Source of the DNA: an uncultured Ruaniaceae bacterium
Lineage (GTDB): Bacteria > Actinomycetota > Actinomycetes > Actinomycetales > Beutenbergiaceae
DNA length: 10,366 bases
Direction of reading: 5' to 3'
NCBI GenBank assembly: GCA_938004115.1
Contig: CALKWS010000270.1
Coordinates: forward strand, 1 to 10,366
Numbering within the stretch: position 1 is the stretch's first letter; every line of letters starts with the position of its first letter. Below, one piece after another: positions 1 to 6,663 of this stretch. A program made the position numbers and the translations under genes. The notes beneath the pieces are model-generated. The model searched no databases. It was not told the DNA's origin and saw only the letters and a program-made list of their open reading frames with translations.

Positions 1-46
1 ACCACCGAGATCTACACTCTTTCCCTACACGACGCTCTTCCGATCT
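1..46 (+). other. Illumina P5/TruSeq adapter contamination
   Basis: These 46 bases match the 3' portion of the Illumina universal adapter (recalled sequence), ending in the diagnostic GACGCTCTTCCGATCT. Read in the frame of the following gene they give TTEIYTLSLHDALPIS, a peptide known from untrimmed-adapter proteins in databases. The block is visibly AT-richer than everything after it. It is library sequence left on the contig end, not part of the organism. It has no stop codon in the dacB frame, so automatic callers may extend dacB into it. Confidence 0.98.
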
Positions 47-108
47 CAGGCGGCGACGACGACGCTGCCGCCCGCGCCCGTGCCCGGCAGCGTCGTCGTC
101 GCCGCCTG
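47..108. repeat. Perfect 24-bp inverted repeat at the adapter junction
   Basis: Bases 47-70 are the exact reverse complement of 85-108, separated by a 14-base loop (71-84). The outer edge coincides exactly with the end of the adapter, and pairing fails at the next pair (46/109). Perfect identity including wobble positions, placed exactly at a library end, suggests the left arm is a snap-back copy of the right arm made during library preparation. A natural hairpin in coding DNA rich in GAC and CGT codons is the alternative. Confidence 0.9.
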
Positions 109-1473
109 TTCCCGCCGCTGGCCGTGCTGGTCCTGCTGAGCGGATACCTCTACCTGGACGCCCGGGACGTGGTCCCCGGGCTGCTGACCACCGAGGATCC
201 CTGGCCGGAGGCGGATCCCTTCCCCACCGCCCAGACCCCGCCGCTGATGGACGTGGCCGGTGCCGCACCCGCGCCGGACGAGGCCGCGACGGTGCCCTCC
301 TCCCAGTCCCTGGCCTCGCTGACCAGTGCGCTGCTGGAGGATGACCGGGTGGGCCCGAACCCCTCGGTGATGGTCAGCGACCTGCTCACCGGGGAGGTGC
401 TGCTCGACGAGGGCTCGGACCGGTTGCGTGCCCCCGCGTCCGCGCTGAAGCTGCTCGCGGCGGTCGCCGCGCTGGAGGCCCTGGGCCCGGACCATCGGCT
501 GAGCACCCGGGTGGTGGACGGCGGCGTGGGCCAGATCGTCCTGGTCGGCGGCGGTGACATCACCCTGGCCGCCGATGAGGGCAACGGCACCGGCCCGCTG
601 CATCACGGCGGCCTGGGCGACCTGGCGGACCAGGTGGCCGAGCAGTTGACGGCCGACGGCGTGGACCAGGTCTCCCTGAGCGTGGACGACACCGCGTTCA
701 CCGGCCCGCTGATGGGACCGAACTGGACCGAGGGAGACCGCGTGGGCGGGTGGGCGATGCCGATCATGCCGCTGGCGGTGGACCTGGGCCGCCAGGAGGG
801 CACGAACGCCCGCCAGGAGGACCCCGCGCTGGCGGCCGGGCGCACCTTCGCCGAGCGCCTGGAGGAACGCGGCATCACCGTCGTCGAGGTCGCCCGCGGC
901 ACCACCCCCGGCGAACAGGTGCTCGGAGAGGTCGCCTCCGCGCCGCTGGCCGACCTGGTCGCCTACACCCTGCAGGTGTCCGACAACCCGTTGTCGGAGG
1001 TGCTCGGCCGCATCACCGCCCAGGAACTGGGGCTGGAGGTGAGTTTCGACGGCGCGGGCCAGGCGGTCCTGCAGGTGCTGCAGGACCTGGGGGTCGAGGT
1101 GGAGGGCGCCCGCCTGGTGGACACCTCCGGCCTGAGCTCGCGCAGTCAGGTGCACGCCCGGATGCTCACCGAGACGGTGCAGATAGCCGCGCAGCGTCCG
1201 CACCTGACCGCAGCGATCCGCGGCCTACCGGTGGGCGGCTTGGAAGGGACCCTGCGCGATCGGCTCACCGGAACGGCGGCCGCCGGGCAGGTGGCGGCGA
1301 AGACCGGCACCCTGCCGCAGGTGGTGTCGTTGAGCGGGCTGGTGCACACCGCCGACGGCCGGGTGCTCGCCTTCACCGTGCTCACCGGTGACTTCGAACG
1401 TGGTTCGGGCTACCTCGCGCGGCTGGCGATCGATGACTGGGCGGCGCGGATCGCCGAGTGCGGCTGCACCTGA
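85..1473 (+). CDS. dacB: D-alanyl-D-alanine carboxypeptidase/endopeptidase, PBP4 type (5' partial)
   Basis: A penicillin-binding protein of peptidase family S13 that trims peptidoglycan stem peptides and cleaves cross-links outside the membrane. Counting from the GTG at 124, the three active-site motifs are SALK (Ser106, Lys109), SDN (286-288) and KTGT (393-396), in the usual order, with the long insert between the first two that is typical of this family. The reading frame is open to the contig edge. Before 124 it encodes an arginine run, then LFPPLAVLVLL, which fits a cytoplasmic basic patch plus an N-terminal membrane anchor. The real start therefore probably lies upstream of the contig, and GTG 124 falls inside the hydrophobic segment. 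Sequence before 85 is suspect (adapter plus inverted repeat). An 83-bp gap separates it from the next gene. Family assignment is firm; the N-terminus is not. Confidence 0.93.
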   Translation, partial: RQRRRRRLFPPLAVLVLLSGYLYLDARDVVPGLLTTEDPWPEADPFPTAQTPPLMDVAGAAPAPDEAATVPSSQSLASLTSALLEDDRVGPNPSVMVSDLLTGEVLLDEGSDRLRAPASALKLLAAVAALEALGPDHRLSTRVVDGGVGQIVLVGGGDITLAADEGNGTGPLHHGGLGDLADQVAEQLTADGVDQVSLSVDDTAFTGPLMGPNWTEGDRVGGWAMPIMPLAVDLGRQEGTNARQEDPALAAGRTFAERLEERGITVVEVARGTTPGEQVLGEVASAPLADLVAYTLQVSDNPLSEVLGRITAQELGLEVSFDGAGQAVLQVLQDLGVEVEGARLVDTSGLSSRSQVHARMLTETVQIAAQRPHLTAAIRGLPVGGLEGTLRDRLTGTAAAGQVAAKTGTLPQVVSLSGLVHTADGRVLAFTVLTGDFERGSGYLARLAIDDWAARIAECGCT

Positions 1474-1544
1474 CGGGCCGGGAACCGTCGGCCGGTGCGC
1501 CCGCCGGGTGCGCTGTGGTGGTGCCATCAGGGGGCGGGCGACCG

Positions 1545-1550
1545 TAGGCT
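1545..1550 (+). promoter_or_regulatory. TAGGCT -10 box, leaderless-type promoter of the metalloprotease-tilS-hpt group
   Basis: TAGGCT fits the actinobacterial -10 pattern TANNNT and lies six bases before the ATG at 1557, so transcription would begin at or next to the start codon. No Shine-Dalgarno sequence precedes the ATG. A weak -35 candidate, GTGCCA, lies at 1521-1526 (18-bp spacer). The same box and spacing occur before folP at 7388. Confidence 0.55.
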
Positions 1551-1556
1551 GAACCC

Positions 1557-2621
1557 ATGAGCCCATCGACCTCTGCACCTGTGGACGATCCGGCCGTGGA
1601 CTGGCAGGCCGCTGGCCGCCGTGCCCGGTCGGTGGTGCGTCCCGGACCGCGCACGGAGCGCGCCGAGGCCGCGCTCCTGGTGGAGTCGCTGCGCGCCGGG
1701 GCGAACGAGGCACCGGGCCTGGTGGGCGAGGTCACCGGCCTGCGGCGGGCCGCCGAGCAGGTCGCTTCCGTGCAGTTGTTCGTGATCGACCGGGGCCGGT
1801 GGATCGACTCCAATATCGCCACCTTCGCCCACCTCACCGACGGCCTGCTGCCGCAGGCCCCCAACCGTGCCGCGGCCCGCATGGCCGGGGAGGAACTGGG
1901 CCTGGTGCTGCCGTTGCTGGCCAGCCGGGTGCTGGGCCAGTACGACCCGTTCGCCCCCGCCGCCCGCGGGGCGGGCAGGTTGCTGCTGGTGGCGCCGAAC
2001 GTGCTGCGCGTGCAGCGTGAACTGAACCTCGAGCCGCGGGATTTCCACCTGTGGGTGGGCCTGCACGAACAGACCCACGCGCTGCAGTTCGCCGCCGCCC
2101 CCTGGCTGGCCGATCACCTGCGCGCCCTGATGCGCGAACTGCTCGGGTCGATGCTCGCCGAGGAGAGCCCGGCGGACCGGCTGCGCGACCTCATCGGGTC
2201 CCTGCCGCGGATCCTGACCGACGACAGCGACGAACCGGCCGGTGCGCTGCTGGGGTCGGTGATGAGCGAACGGGAACGGGAGATGATGGGCCGCACCGTG
2301 GCGGTGATGTCCCTGCTGGAAGGGCACGCCGACGTGGTGATGGACGCCGTGGGCCCGGAAGTGGTGCCGACCGTGGCGCGTATCCGCGTCGCGTTCGACA
2401 AGCGCCGCAACGCCCCCGGAGTGTTCGAGGCGCTGGTGCGCCGACTGATGGGCATGGACGCCAAACTCGCCCAGTACCGCAACGGCGCCGCGTTCGTCCG
2501 CGCCGTGGTGGACCGCGCCGGCCATGAGGGCCTGAACGCGGTGTGGCAGGACGCCGAGAACCTGCCCCGCGCCGAGGAGATCGCCGACCCGGCGGCCTGG
2601 CTGGCGCGGGTGCACGGCTGA
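1557..2621 (+). CDS. Zincin_2/DUF2342 putative zinc-dependent metalloprotease
   Basis: A 354-residue protein of the actinobacterial zincin_2 (DUF2342) family. Some family models label it 'coenzyme F420 biosynthesis associated', but no enzymatic role is established to my knowledge. The HExxH zinc motif is present as HEQTH (170-174), and EGHAD (255-259) is a good candidate for the downstream zinc-binding or catalytic segment. The family-typical stretch LFVIDRGRWIDSNIATF lies near residues 74-90. I see no signal peptide or membrane span, so it is probably cytoplasmic. The ATG is supported by a TAGGCT box six bases upstream, indicating a leaderless message. It sits between dacB and tilS, as in mycobacteria, and ends 14 bp before tilS, suggesting cotranscription with tilS and hpt. 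No F420 biosynthesis gene is visible here. Confidence 0.88.
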   Translation: MSPSTSAPVDDPAVDWQAAGRRARSVVRPGPRTERAEAALLVESLRAGANEAPGLVGEVTGLRRAAEQVASVQLFVIDRGRWIDSNIATFAHLTDGLLPQAPNRAAARMAGEELGLVLPLLASRVLGQYDPFAPAARGAGRLLLVAPNVLRVQRELNLEPRDFHLWVGLHEQTHALQFAAAPWLADHLRALMRELLGSMLAEESPADRLRDLIGSLPRILTDDSDEPAGALLGSVMSEREREMMGRTVAVMSLLEGHADVVMDAVGPEVVPTVARIRVAFDKRRNAPGVFEALVRRLMGMDAKLAQYRNGAAFVRAVVDRAGHEGLNAVWQDAENLPRAEEIADPAAWLARVHG

Positions 2622-2635
2622 CCACCGGCACACCG

Positions 2636-3775
2636 ATGCCCACCATGCCACCGGCCACCGCGGCGGTCCGCGGCGCGGTGCGCGACCTGCTGCGGGCGCG
2701 GATGGACGCCGGGGCGATCAGCGCCGGGGACCTGGTGCTGGTGGCCTGCTCGGGCGGTGCCGACTCCCTGGCGCTCGCGGCCGCCACCGCCTTCGTGGCA
2801 CCCCGGCTGGGGCTGCGGGCCGGTGCGGTGAACGTGGACCACGGGATGCAGGCCGGCTCGGCGCAGGTCTCCCGCACCGCCGTCGACCAGTGCCGTGACC
2901 TGGGCCTGGCCCCGGCGCTCGTGGTGGGCCCCACCGGCCCGGCACCGACGGGCCTGGGTCCGGAGGCCACGGCCCGGGAGGTGCGCTATCCCGCGCTGGC
3001 CGGCGCCGCCGACCGGACCGGTGCCGTTGCGGTGCTGCTCGGGCACACCCTGGACGACCAGGCCGAGACGGTGCTGCTCGCGCTGGCCCGCGGTTCGGGT
3101 ACCCGCGCCGTGGCCGGGATGGACCCGGTGCGCGGCCGCTATCTGCGGCCGCTGCTGGGCGTGCGCCGGGCACAGACCGTGGCAGCCTGCACCGAGGCCG
3201 GCGTGCAGCCCTGGGACGATCCGGCGAACGCCGCCGCCGGGCCGTGGCGCACGGCCGCCGGGACGCCCCTGCTACGGGCGGGCCTGCGGGAACGGGTGCT
3301 CCCCGAACTGATCCAGGTGCTCGGCCCCGGGGCGGTCGAGGGCCTGGCGCGCACCGCGGATCTGGCCCGCGCCGATGCCGACCTGCTGGAGGACCTGGCA
3401 GGGCAGGCCTACCACCGGGTCCGTGCCGCGGGAGGAACCGGCGAGCCGCCCGCCCGCGCAAGTTCCGCCGTCGTGCTTTCCGTGGACGCCCTGGGCCGGG
3501 AGCCCGCAGCGCTACGTACCCGGGTGCTACGGGCCGCCGCCCTGGATGCCGGCAGCCCGCCCGGGGCGCTGGGCTCGGTGCACGTGCGGGCGGTGGACGA
3601 ACTCGTGACGCACTGGCGCGGTCAGGGTCCGCTGCACCTGCCCGGGGGCGTCCGGGTGAGCCGCCGGTGTGGGAACCTAGTGTTCGACCTGCCTGCGGGC
3701 TCCTCCCAGCCCGCTGTCCCAACCGCCACGAGCCGACGATCAGGAGATTTGCGTGGACGCCAGCACCATGGGTGA
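2636..3775 (+). CDS. tilS: tRNA(Ile)-lysidine synthetase
   Basis: TilS joins lysine to C34 of the CAU-anticodon tRNA-Ile with ATP, converting it to an AUA reader; it is usually essential. The N-type ATP-pyrophosphatase loop SGGADS is at residues 39-44. It is followed by NVDHGM, the GHTLDDQAETVLL segment and a WDDPAN motif, in the family order. The ATG at 2636 gives 379 residues, beginning close to the first conserved helix. The longer open frame back to 2543 would run through the end of the metalloprotease gene and adds no conserved sequence. A second ATG at 2645 is also possible. No clear Shine-Dalgarno site is seen, and the 14-bp gap suggests coupling to the upstream gene. The last 30 or so residues after NLVFDLPAG are low-complexity and overlap the hpt start. 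Confidence 0.9.
   Translation: MPTMPPATAAVRGAVRDLLRARMDAGAISAGDLVLVACSGGADSLALAAATAFVAPRLGLRAGAVNVDHGMQAGSAQVSRTAVDQCRDLGLAPALVVGPTGPAPTGLGPEATAREVRYPALAGAADRTGAVAVLLGHTLDDQAETVLLALARGSGTRAVAGMDPVRGRYLRPLLGVRRAQTVAACTEAGVQPWDDPANAAAGPWRTAAGTPLLRAGLRERVLPELIQVLGPGAVEGLARTADLARADADLLEDLAGQAYHRVRAAGGTGEPPARASSAVVLSVDALGREPAALRTRVLRAAALDAGSPPGALGSVHVRAVDELVTHWRGQGPLHLPGGVRVSRRCGNLVFDLPAGSSQPAVPTATSRRSGDLRGRQHHG
3742..3746 (+). promoter_or_regulatory. Ribosome binding site deciding the hpt start
   Basis: AGGAG lies six bases before the GTG at 3753, inside the tilS reading frame. This supports GTG 3753 over the in-frame ATG at 3768, which would sit 21 bases from the site. Confidence 0.7.
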
Positions 3776-4307
3776 GGACCTGGAGAAGATCCTGCTCACC
3801 GAGGAGCAACTACACGGCCGGCTGGATGAGATGGCCGAGGAGATCGACCGGGATTACGCCGGCCGCCAGGTGTTGCTGGTGGGGGTGCTGAAGGGCGCGG
3901 TGATGGTGATGGCGGACCTGTCCCGCCGGATGAACGCCGACGCCACGATGGACTGGATGGCGGTGTCCTCCTACGGCTCCGGCACCCAGTCCTCCGGGGT
4001 GGTGCGCATCCTGAAGGACCTGGACACCGACATCCACGGCAAGCACGTGCTGGTGGTGGAGGACATCGTGGACTCCGGGCTCACCCTGTCCTGGCTGCTG
4101 GCGAACCTGCGTTCCCGGGGACCGGCGTCGGTGGCGGTGGCCGCGATGTTGCGCAAGCCCAAGGCCGCCAAGGTCGATGTGGACGTGCGGTACGTCGGGT
4201 TCGACGTGCCCGATGAGTTCGTGGTCGGCTACGGCCTGGACTACGCCGAGCGGTACCGGCACCTGCCGTTCGTGGCCACCCTGGCCCCGCACGTGTACGA
4301 GCAGTGA
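3753..4307 (+). CDS. hpt: Hypoxanthine phosphoribosyltransferase
   Basis: A cytoplasmic purine-salvage enzyme that joins hypoxanthine (and usually guanine) to PRPP, giving IMP or GMP. The PRPP-binding signature VVEDIVDSG is present, with EDIVDSG at residues 103-109; Asp107 corresponds to the catalytic base of the family. The conserved VLKGAVMVMADL and VSSYGSGTQSSG segments lie upstream, and YVGFDVPDEFVVGYGLDYAERYR near the C-terminus matches the base-binding end. Its 184 residues are normal for bacterial HPRT. The GTG start gives MDASTMGEDLEKILLTEEQL, the usual actinobacterial N-terminus, and is supported by a well-spaced AGGAG. It overlaps tilS by 23 bp, so translation is likely coupled. By supplying GMP it indirectly feeds GTP to FolE, encoded downstream. 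A short GC-rich hairpin follows the stop codon. Confidence 0.95.
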   Translation: MDASTMGEDLEKILLTEEQLHGRLDEMAEEIDRDYAGRQVLLVGVLKGAVMVMADLSRRMNADATMDWMAVSSYGSGTQSSGVVRILKDLDTDIHGKHVLVVEDIVDSGLTLSWLLANLRSRGPASVAVAAMLRKPKAAKVDVDVRYVGFDVPDEFVVGYGLDYAERYRHLPFVATLAPHVYEQ

Positions 4308-4310
4308 CCC

Positions 4311-4330
4311 ACCGCCCCGGGCAGGGCGGT
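4311..4330 (+). terminator. Possible weak hairpin terminator after hpt
   Basis: ACCGCCC (4311-4317) pairs with GGGCGGT (4324-4330) around a 6-base loop, starting four bases after the hpt stop. There is no T-tract. It may be a GC-only actinobacterial terminator, but short hairpins are common in such GC-rich DNA. Confidence 0.35.
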
Positions 4331-4391
4331 AATCACCGGTGCACCGCCGTCGGGCCGGGAGGAGAATGTGTTTCGAACCACAATCCGCCCG

Positions 4392-4415
4392 TGTTCGCGA
4401 CGCCGTGGGCGAACA
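4392..4415. promoter_or_regulatory. Inverted repeat TGTTCGC-N10-GCGAACA upstream of ftsH
   Basis: A perfect 7-bp inverted repeat with a 10-base spacer, ending 27 bases before the candidate ftsH -10 box. The position suits an activator site. The GTTCGC/GCGAAC arms resemble half-sites described for ClgR, an actinobacterial activator of protease genes, but ClgR sites as I recall them have a 5-base spacer. It does not match the LexA arrangement (CGAAC-N4-GTTCG) or the HspR HAIR element. Confidence 0.4.
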
Positions 4416-4442
4416 AGTGACCTCTCATCGCGGCCGGTCGGA

Positions 4443-4448
4443 TAGCGT
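4443..4448 (+). promoter_or_regulatory. Candidate ftsH -10 box (TAGCGT)
   Basis: TAGCGT fits TANNNT and lies 48 bases before the ftsH ATG, implying a leader of about 40 bases. A possible -35, GTGACC at 4417-4422, leaves a 20-bp spacer, which is long. It is a pattern match only. Confidence 0.35.
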
Positions 4449-4496
4449 CATGCTGCCAGCACTGTCAGAAGAAGGGACGGGGCGCACCCCCCGCAC

Positions 4497-6554
4497 ATGA
4501 ACGCCAAGAAGATTCTGCGCGGTCCGGTCATCTGGATCCTCTTCGCGATGCTCTTGTTCTGGCTCAGTTTCCGGCTGTTCGCAGGACCCGGCGTGCAGGA
4601 GGTGGACACGTCCACCGGGTTGGAACTGCTCGCGGACGGTGCGGTGGAGCAGGTGCAGATCACCGACGGGCAACAGCGCGTCAACCTGGTGCTCAGTGAG
4701 GACTACGAGGTCGACGGGGAGAACTACGGCACCGACCTGGAGTTCTACTACACCGAGCCGCAGGGGGAGGCGGTGGTGGACGCCGTGGTGGCCGCCGACC
4801 CCGAGGAGGGGTACAACTCGGTGGTCCCGCAGACCCCGTGGTGGTCCTCGTTCCTGCTGACGTTCCTGACCATCGCCCTGCTCATCGGGGTGTTCTGGTT
4901 CATCCTCTCCCGCATGCAGGGCGGGGGCTCGCGGATGATGAACTTCGGCAAGTCCAAGGCCAAACAGGTCACCAAGGAAACACCTACGGTGAAGTTCACC
5001 GACGTGGCCGGGGCCGATGAGGCCGTGGAGGAGATGGGGGAGATCCGCGACTTCCTGGCCAACCCGGAGAAGTTCCAGGCCGTGGGCGCCAAGATCCCCA
5101 AGGGCGTGCTGCTCTACGGCCCGCCCGGCACCGGTAAGACGCTGCTGGCGCGGGCGGTGGCCGGGGAGGCCGAGGTCCCGTTCTACTCCATCTCCGGTTC
5201 GGACTTCGTGGAGATGTTCGTCGGCGTGGGCGCCTCCCGGGTGCGGGACCTGTTCGAGCAGGCCAAGGCCAACTCCCCGGCGATCATCTTCGTGGACGAG
5301 ATCGACGCCGTGGGTCGCCAGCGCGGCGCCGGGCTGGGCGGGGGCCACGACGAGCGGGAACAGACCCTGAACCAGTTGCTGGTGGAGATGGACGGCTTCG
5401 ACGCCTCCACCAACGTGATCATGATCGCCGCGACCAACCGCCCCGACATCCTGGACCCCGCGCTGCTGCGCCCGGGCCGGTTCGACCGGCAGATCACCGT
5501 GGAGGCACCGGACCTGCGCGGCCGGGAAGCGATCCTGGCGGTGCACGCCAAGGGCAAGCCGATGGCCCCGGACGTGGACCTGCGGATGGTGGCCAAACGC
5601 ACCCCCGGGTTCACCGGTGCGGATCTGGCGAACGTGCTGAACGAGGCCGCGCTGCTCACCGCCCGCATCCAGGGCACCCAGATCACCAACCGGGCGTTGG
5701 ACGAGGCCATCGACCGGGTGATCGCCGGCCCGCAGAAACGCACCCGGGTGATGAACGAGCAGGAACGCAAGCTCACCGCCTACCACGAGGGCGGGCACGC
5801 GCTGGTGGCCGCGGCGCTGCGGTACACCGACCCGGTCACCAAGGTGACCATCCTGCCCCGGGGCCGGGCGCTGGGGTACACGATGGTGATGCCCACCGAG
5901 GACAAGTACTCCACCACCCGCAACGAGCTGCTGGACCAGCTCGCCTACGCCATGGGCGGGCGGGTGGCCGAGGAGATCGTGTTCCACGACCCCACCACCG
6001 GGGCGGCCAACGACATCGAGAAGGCCACCGCCACCGCCCGGCGCATGGTCAAGGAGTTCGGGATGTCCGAACGGGTGGGGGCGATCAAGCTCGGCCAGAC
6101 CTCCGGCGAGGTGTTCCTGGGCCGGGACATGGGCAGCGAACGGGAGTACTCCGAGGACGTGGCCGGCCGGGTGGACGCCGAGGTGCGCCGCCTGATCGAG
6201 TCCGCCCACGACGAGGCCTGGGAGATCCTCACCGAGTACCGGGACGTGCTCGACGAGTTGGCCCTGGCGCTGCTGGAGCGGGAGACGCTGAACGAGGCCG
6301 AGTTGGCCGAGGTGTTCCGGCGCGTGGAGAAACGGCCTCCCCGCCCGGTGTGGTTGTCCAGCCAGCAACGGTCGATCAGCGACAAGCCGCCGGTGCAGAC
6401 CCCGCAGGAAGCCGCCGCCGGGCAGGACGCGATGCTGCCGCAGGACCAGGCGGCCGCCGCCGGGGATGAGCACCCGGCCACCGGTGCGGCACCGGCGCCG
6501 GCCCCGGAGCCGGGCGGGTCGCGGGGGTCGGCCGAGCCGCCCGCACCGTACTGA
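4497..6554 (+). CDS. ftsH: ATP-dependent zinc metalloprotease FtsH
   Basis: A membrane-anchored AAA+ protease that forms hexamers and degrades misfolded membrane proteins and selected regulators. Two membrane segments lie at about residues 10-29 and 115-138, enclosing an extracytoplasmic domain of about 85 residues. The AAA module has Walker A GPPGTGKT (208-215), Walker B IIFVDEID (263-270) and a second region of homology with arginine fingers R328 and R331 in RPGRFDR. The zinc site is HEGGH (430-434), with Asp506 in GAANDIEKAT as the likely third ligand. The motif has Gly where E. coli has Ala (HEAGH). The 685 residues end in a 74-residue Pro/Ala/Gln-rich tail from about residue 612, a feature of actinobacterial FtsH. 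The ATG gives MNAKKILRGPVIWI, the expected start; the Shine-Dalgarno region is poor (GAAGGG over 20 bases upstream). It has its own 189-bp upstream region and is probably transcribed separately from hpt. Confidence 0.97.
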   Translation: MNAKKILRGPVIWILFAMLLFWLSFRLFAGPGVQEVDTSTGLELLADGAVEQVQITDGQQRVNLVLSEDYEVDGENYGTDLEFYYTEPQGEAVVDAVVAADPEEGYNSVVPQTPWWSSFLLTFLTIALLIGVFWFILSRMQGGGSRMMNFGKSKAKQVTKETPTVKFTDVAGADEAVEEMGEIRDFLANPEKFQAVGAKIPKGVLLYGPPGTGKTLLARAVAGEAEVPFYSISGSDFVEMFVGVGASRVRDLFEQAKANSPAIIFVDEIDAVGRQRGAGLGGGHDEREQTLNQLLVEMDGFDASTNVIMIAATNRPDILDPALLRPGRFDRQITVEAPDLRGREAILAVHAKGKPMAPDVDLRMVAKRTPGFTGADLANVLNEAALLTARIQGTQITNRALDEAIDRVIAGPQKRTRVMNEQERKLTAYHEGGHALVAAALRYTDPVTKVTILPRGRALGYTMVMPTEDKYSTTRNELLDQLAYAMGGRVAEEIVFHDPTTGAANDIEKATATARRMVKEFGMSERVGAIKLGQTSGEVFLGRDMGSEREYSEDVAGRVDAEVRRLIESAHDEAWEILTEYRDVLDELALALLERETLNEAELAEVFRRVEKRPPRPVWLSSQQRSISDKPPVQTPQEAAAGQDAMLPQDQAAAAGDEHPATGAAPAPAPEPGGSRGSAEPPAPY

Positions 6555-6577
6555 TCCGGCCGCGGCGCGCCGGGCCC

Positions 6578-6583
6578 TACACT
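6578..6583 (+). promoter_or_regulatory. Candidate folE -10 box (TACACT)
   Basis: TACACT fits TANNNT in an otherwise very GC-rich 109-bp gap after ftsH. It would give a leader of about 75 bases containing the hairpin at 6615-6631. No convincing -35 is seen. folE may also be read through from ftsH, as no clear terminator separates them. Confidence 0.35.
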
Positions 6584-6614
6584 GGCGCCGACGCGGCGCC
6601 CCGGGATCGCCGCG

Positions 6615-6631
6615 CGCGGGCGACGCCCGCG
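6615..6631 (+). other. Small hairpin in the folE leader
   Basis: CGCGGGC (6615-6621) and GCCCGCG (6625-6631) pair perfectly around a 3-base loop, about 20 bases before the folE Shine-Dalgarno site. It could influence message stability or act as a short attenuator, or be chance in GC-rich DNA. Confidence 0.3.
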
Positions 6632-6649
6632 GGCAGAGTCGAACGCCAC

Positions 6650-6655
6650 AGGAGG
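6650..6655 (+). promoter_or_regulatory. Ribosome binding site of folE (AGGAGG)
   Basis: A full AGGAGG eight bases before the ATG at 6664. It fixes the folE start there rather than at the longer open frame reaching back into the ftsH tail. Confidence 0.85.
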
Positions 6656-6663
6656 GCGCACAG

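Noticed and set aside
46..1203. 385-codon open frame on the minus strand opposite dacB
   Set aside because: It is antisense to a penicillin-binding protein with all three active-site motifs, and its end runs to the adapter junction.
1474..1556. Terminator hairpin after dacB
   Set aside because: Only 5-bp stems (for example GGCCG with CGGCC) could be formed, with no T-tract; too weak to annotate.
2543..2635. N-terminal extension of tilS into the metalloprotease gene
   Set aside because: The extension is Arg/Pro/Gly-rich with no conserved sequence, and the TilS family begins close to the ATG at 2636.
4311..4348. Alternative hairpins after hpt resembling terminator/antiterminator switching (4311-4317 or 4343-4348 pairing with 4324-4330)
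   Set aside because: There is no T-tract, no conserved riboswitch core and no leader peptide. Competing 6-7 bp GC stems are expected by chance at this base composition.
4392..4415. LexA (SOS) box upstream of ftsH
   Set aside because: The arms are in the opposite order (GTTCGC then GCGAAC) and the spacer is 10, not the CGAAC-N4-GTTCG arrangement.
6466..6663. Longer folE open frame starting within the ftsH tail
   Set aside because: The extension has no folE homology, and a full AGGAGG stands eight bases before the ATG at 6664.
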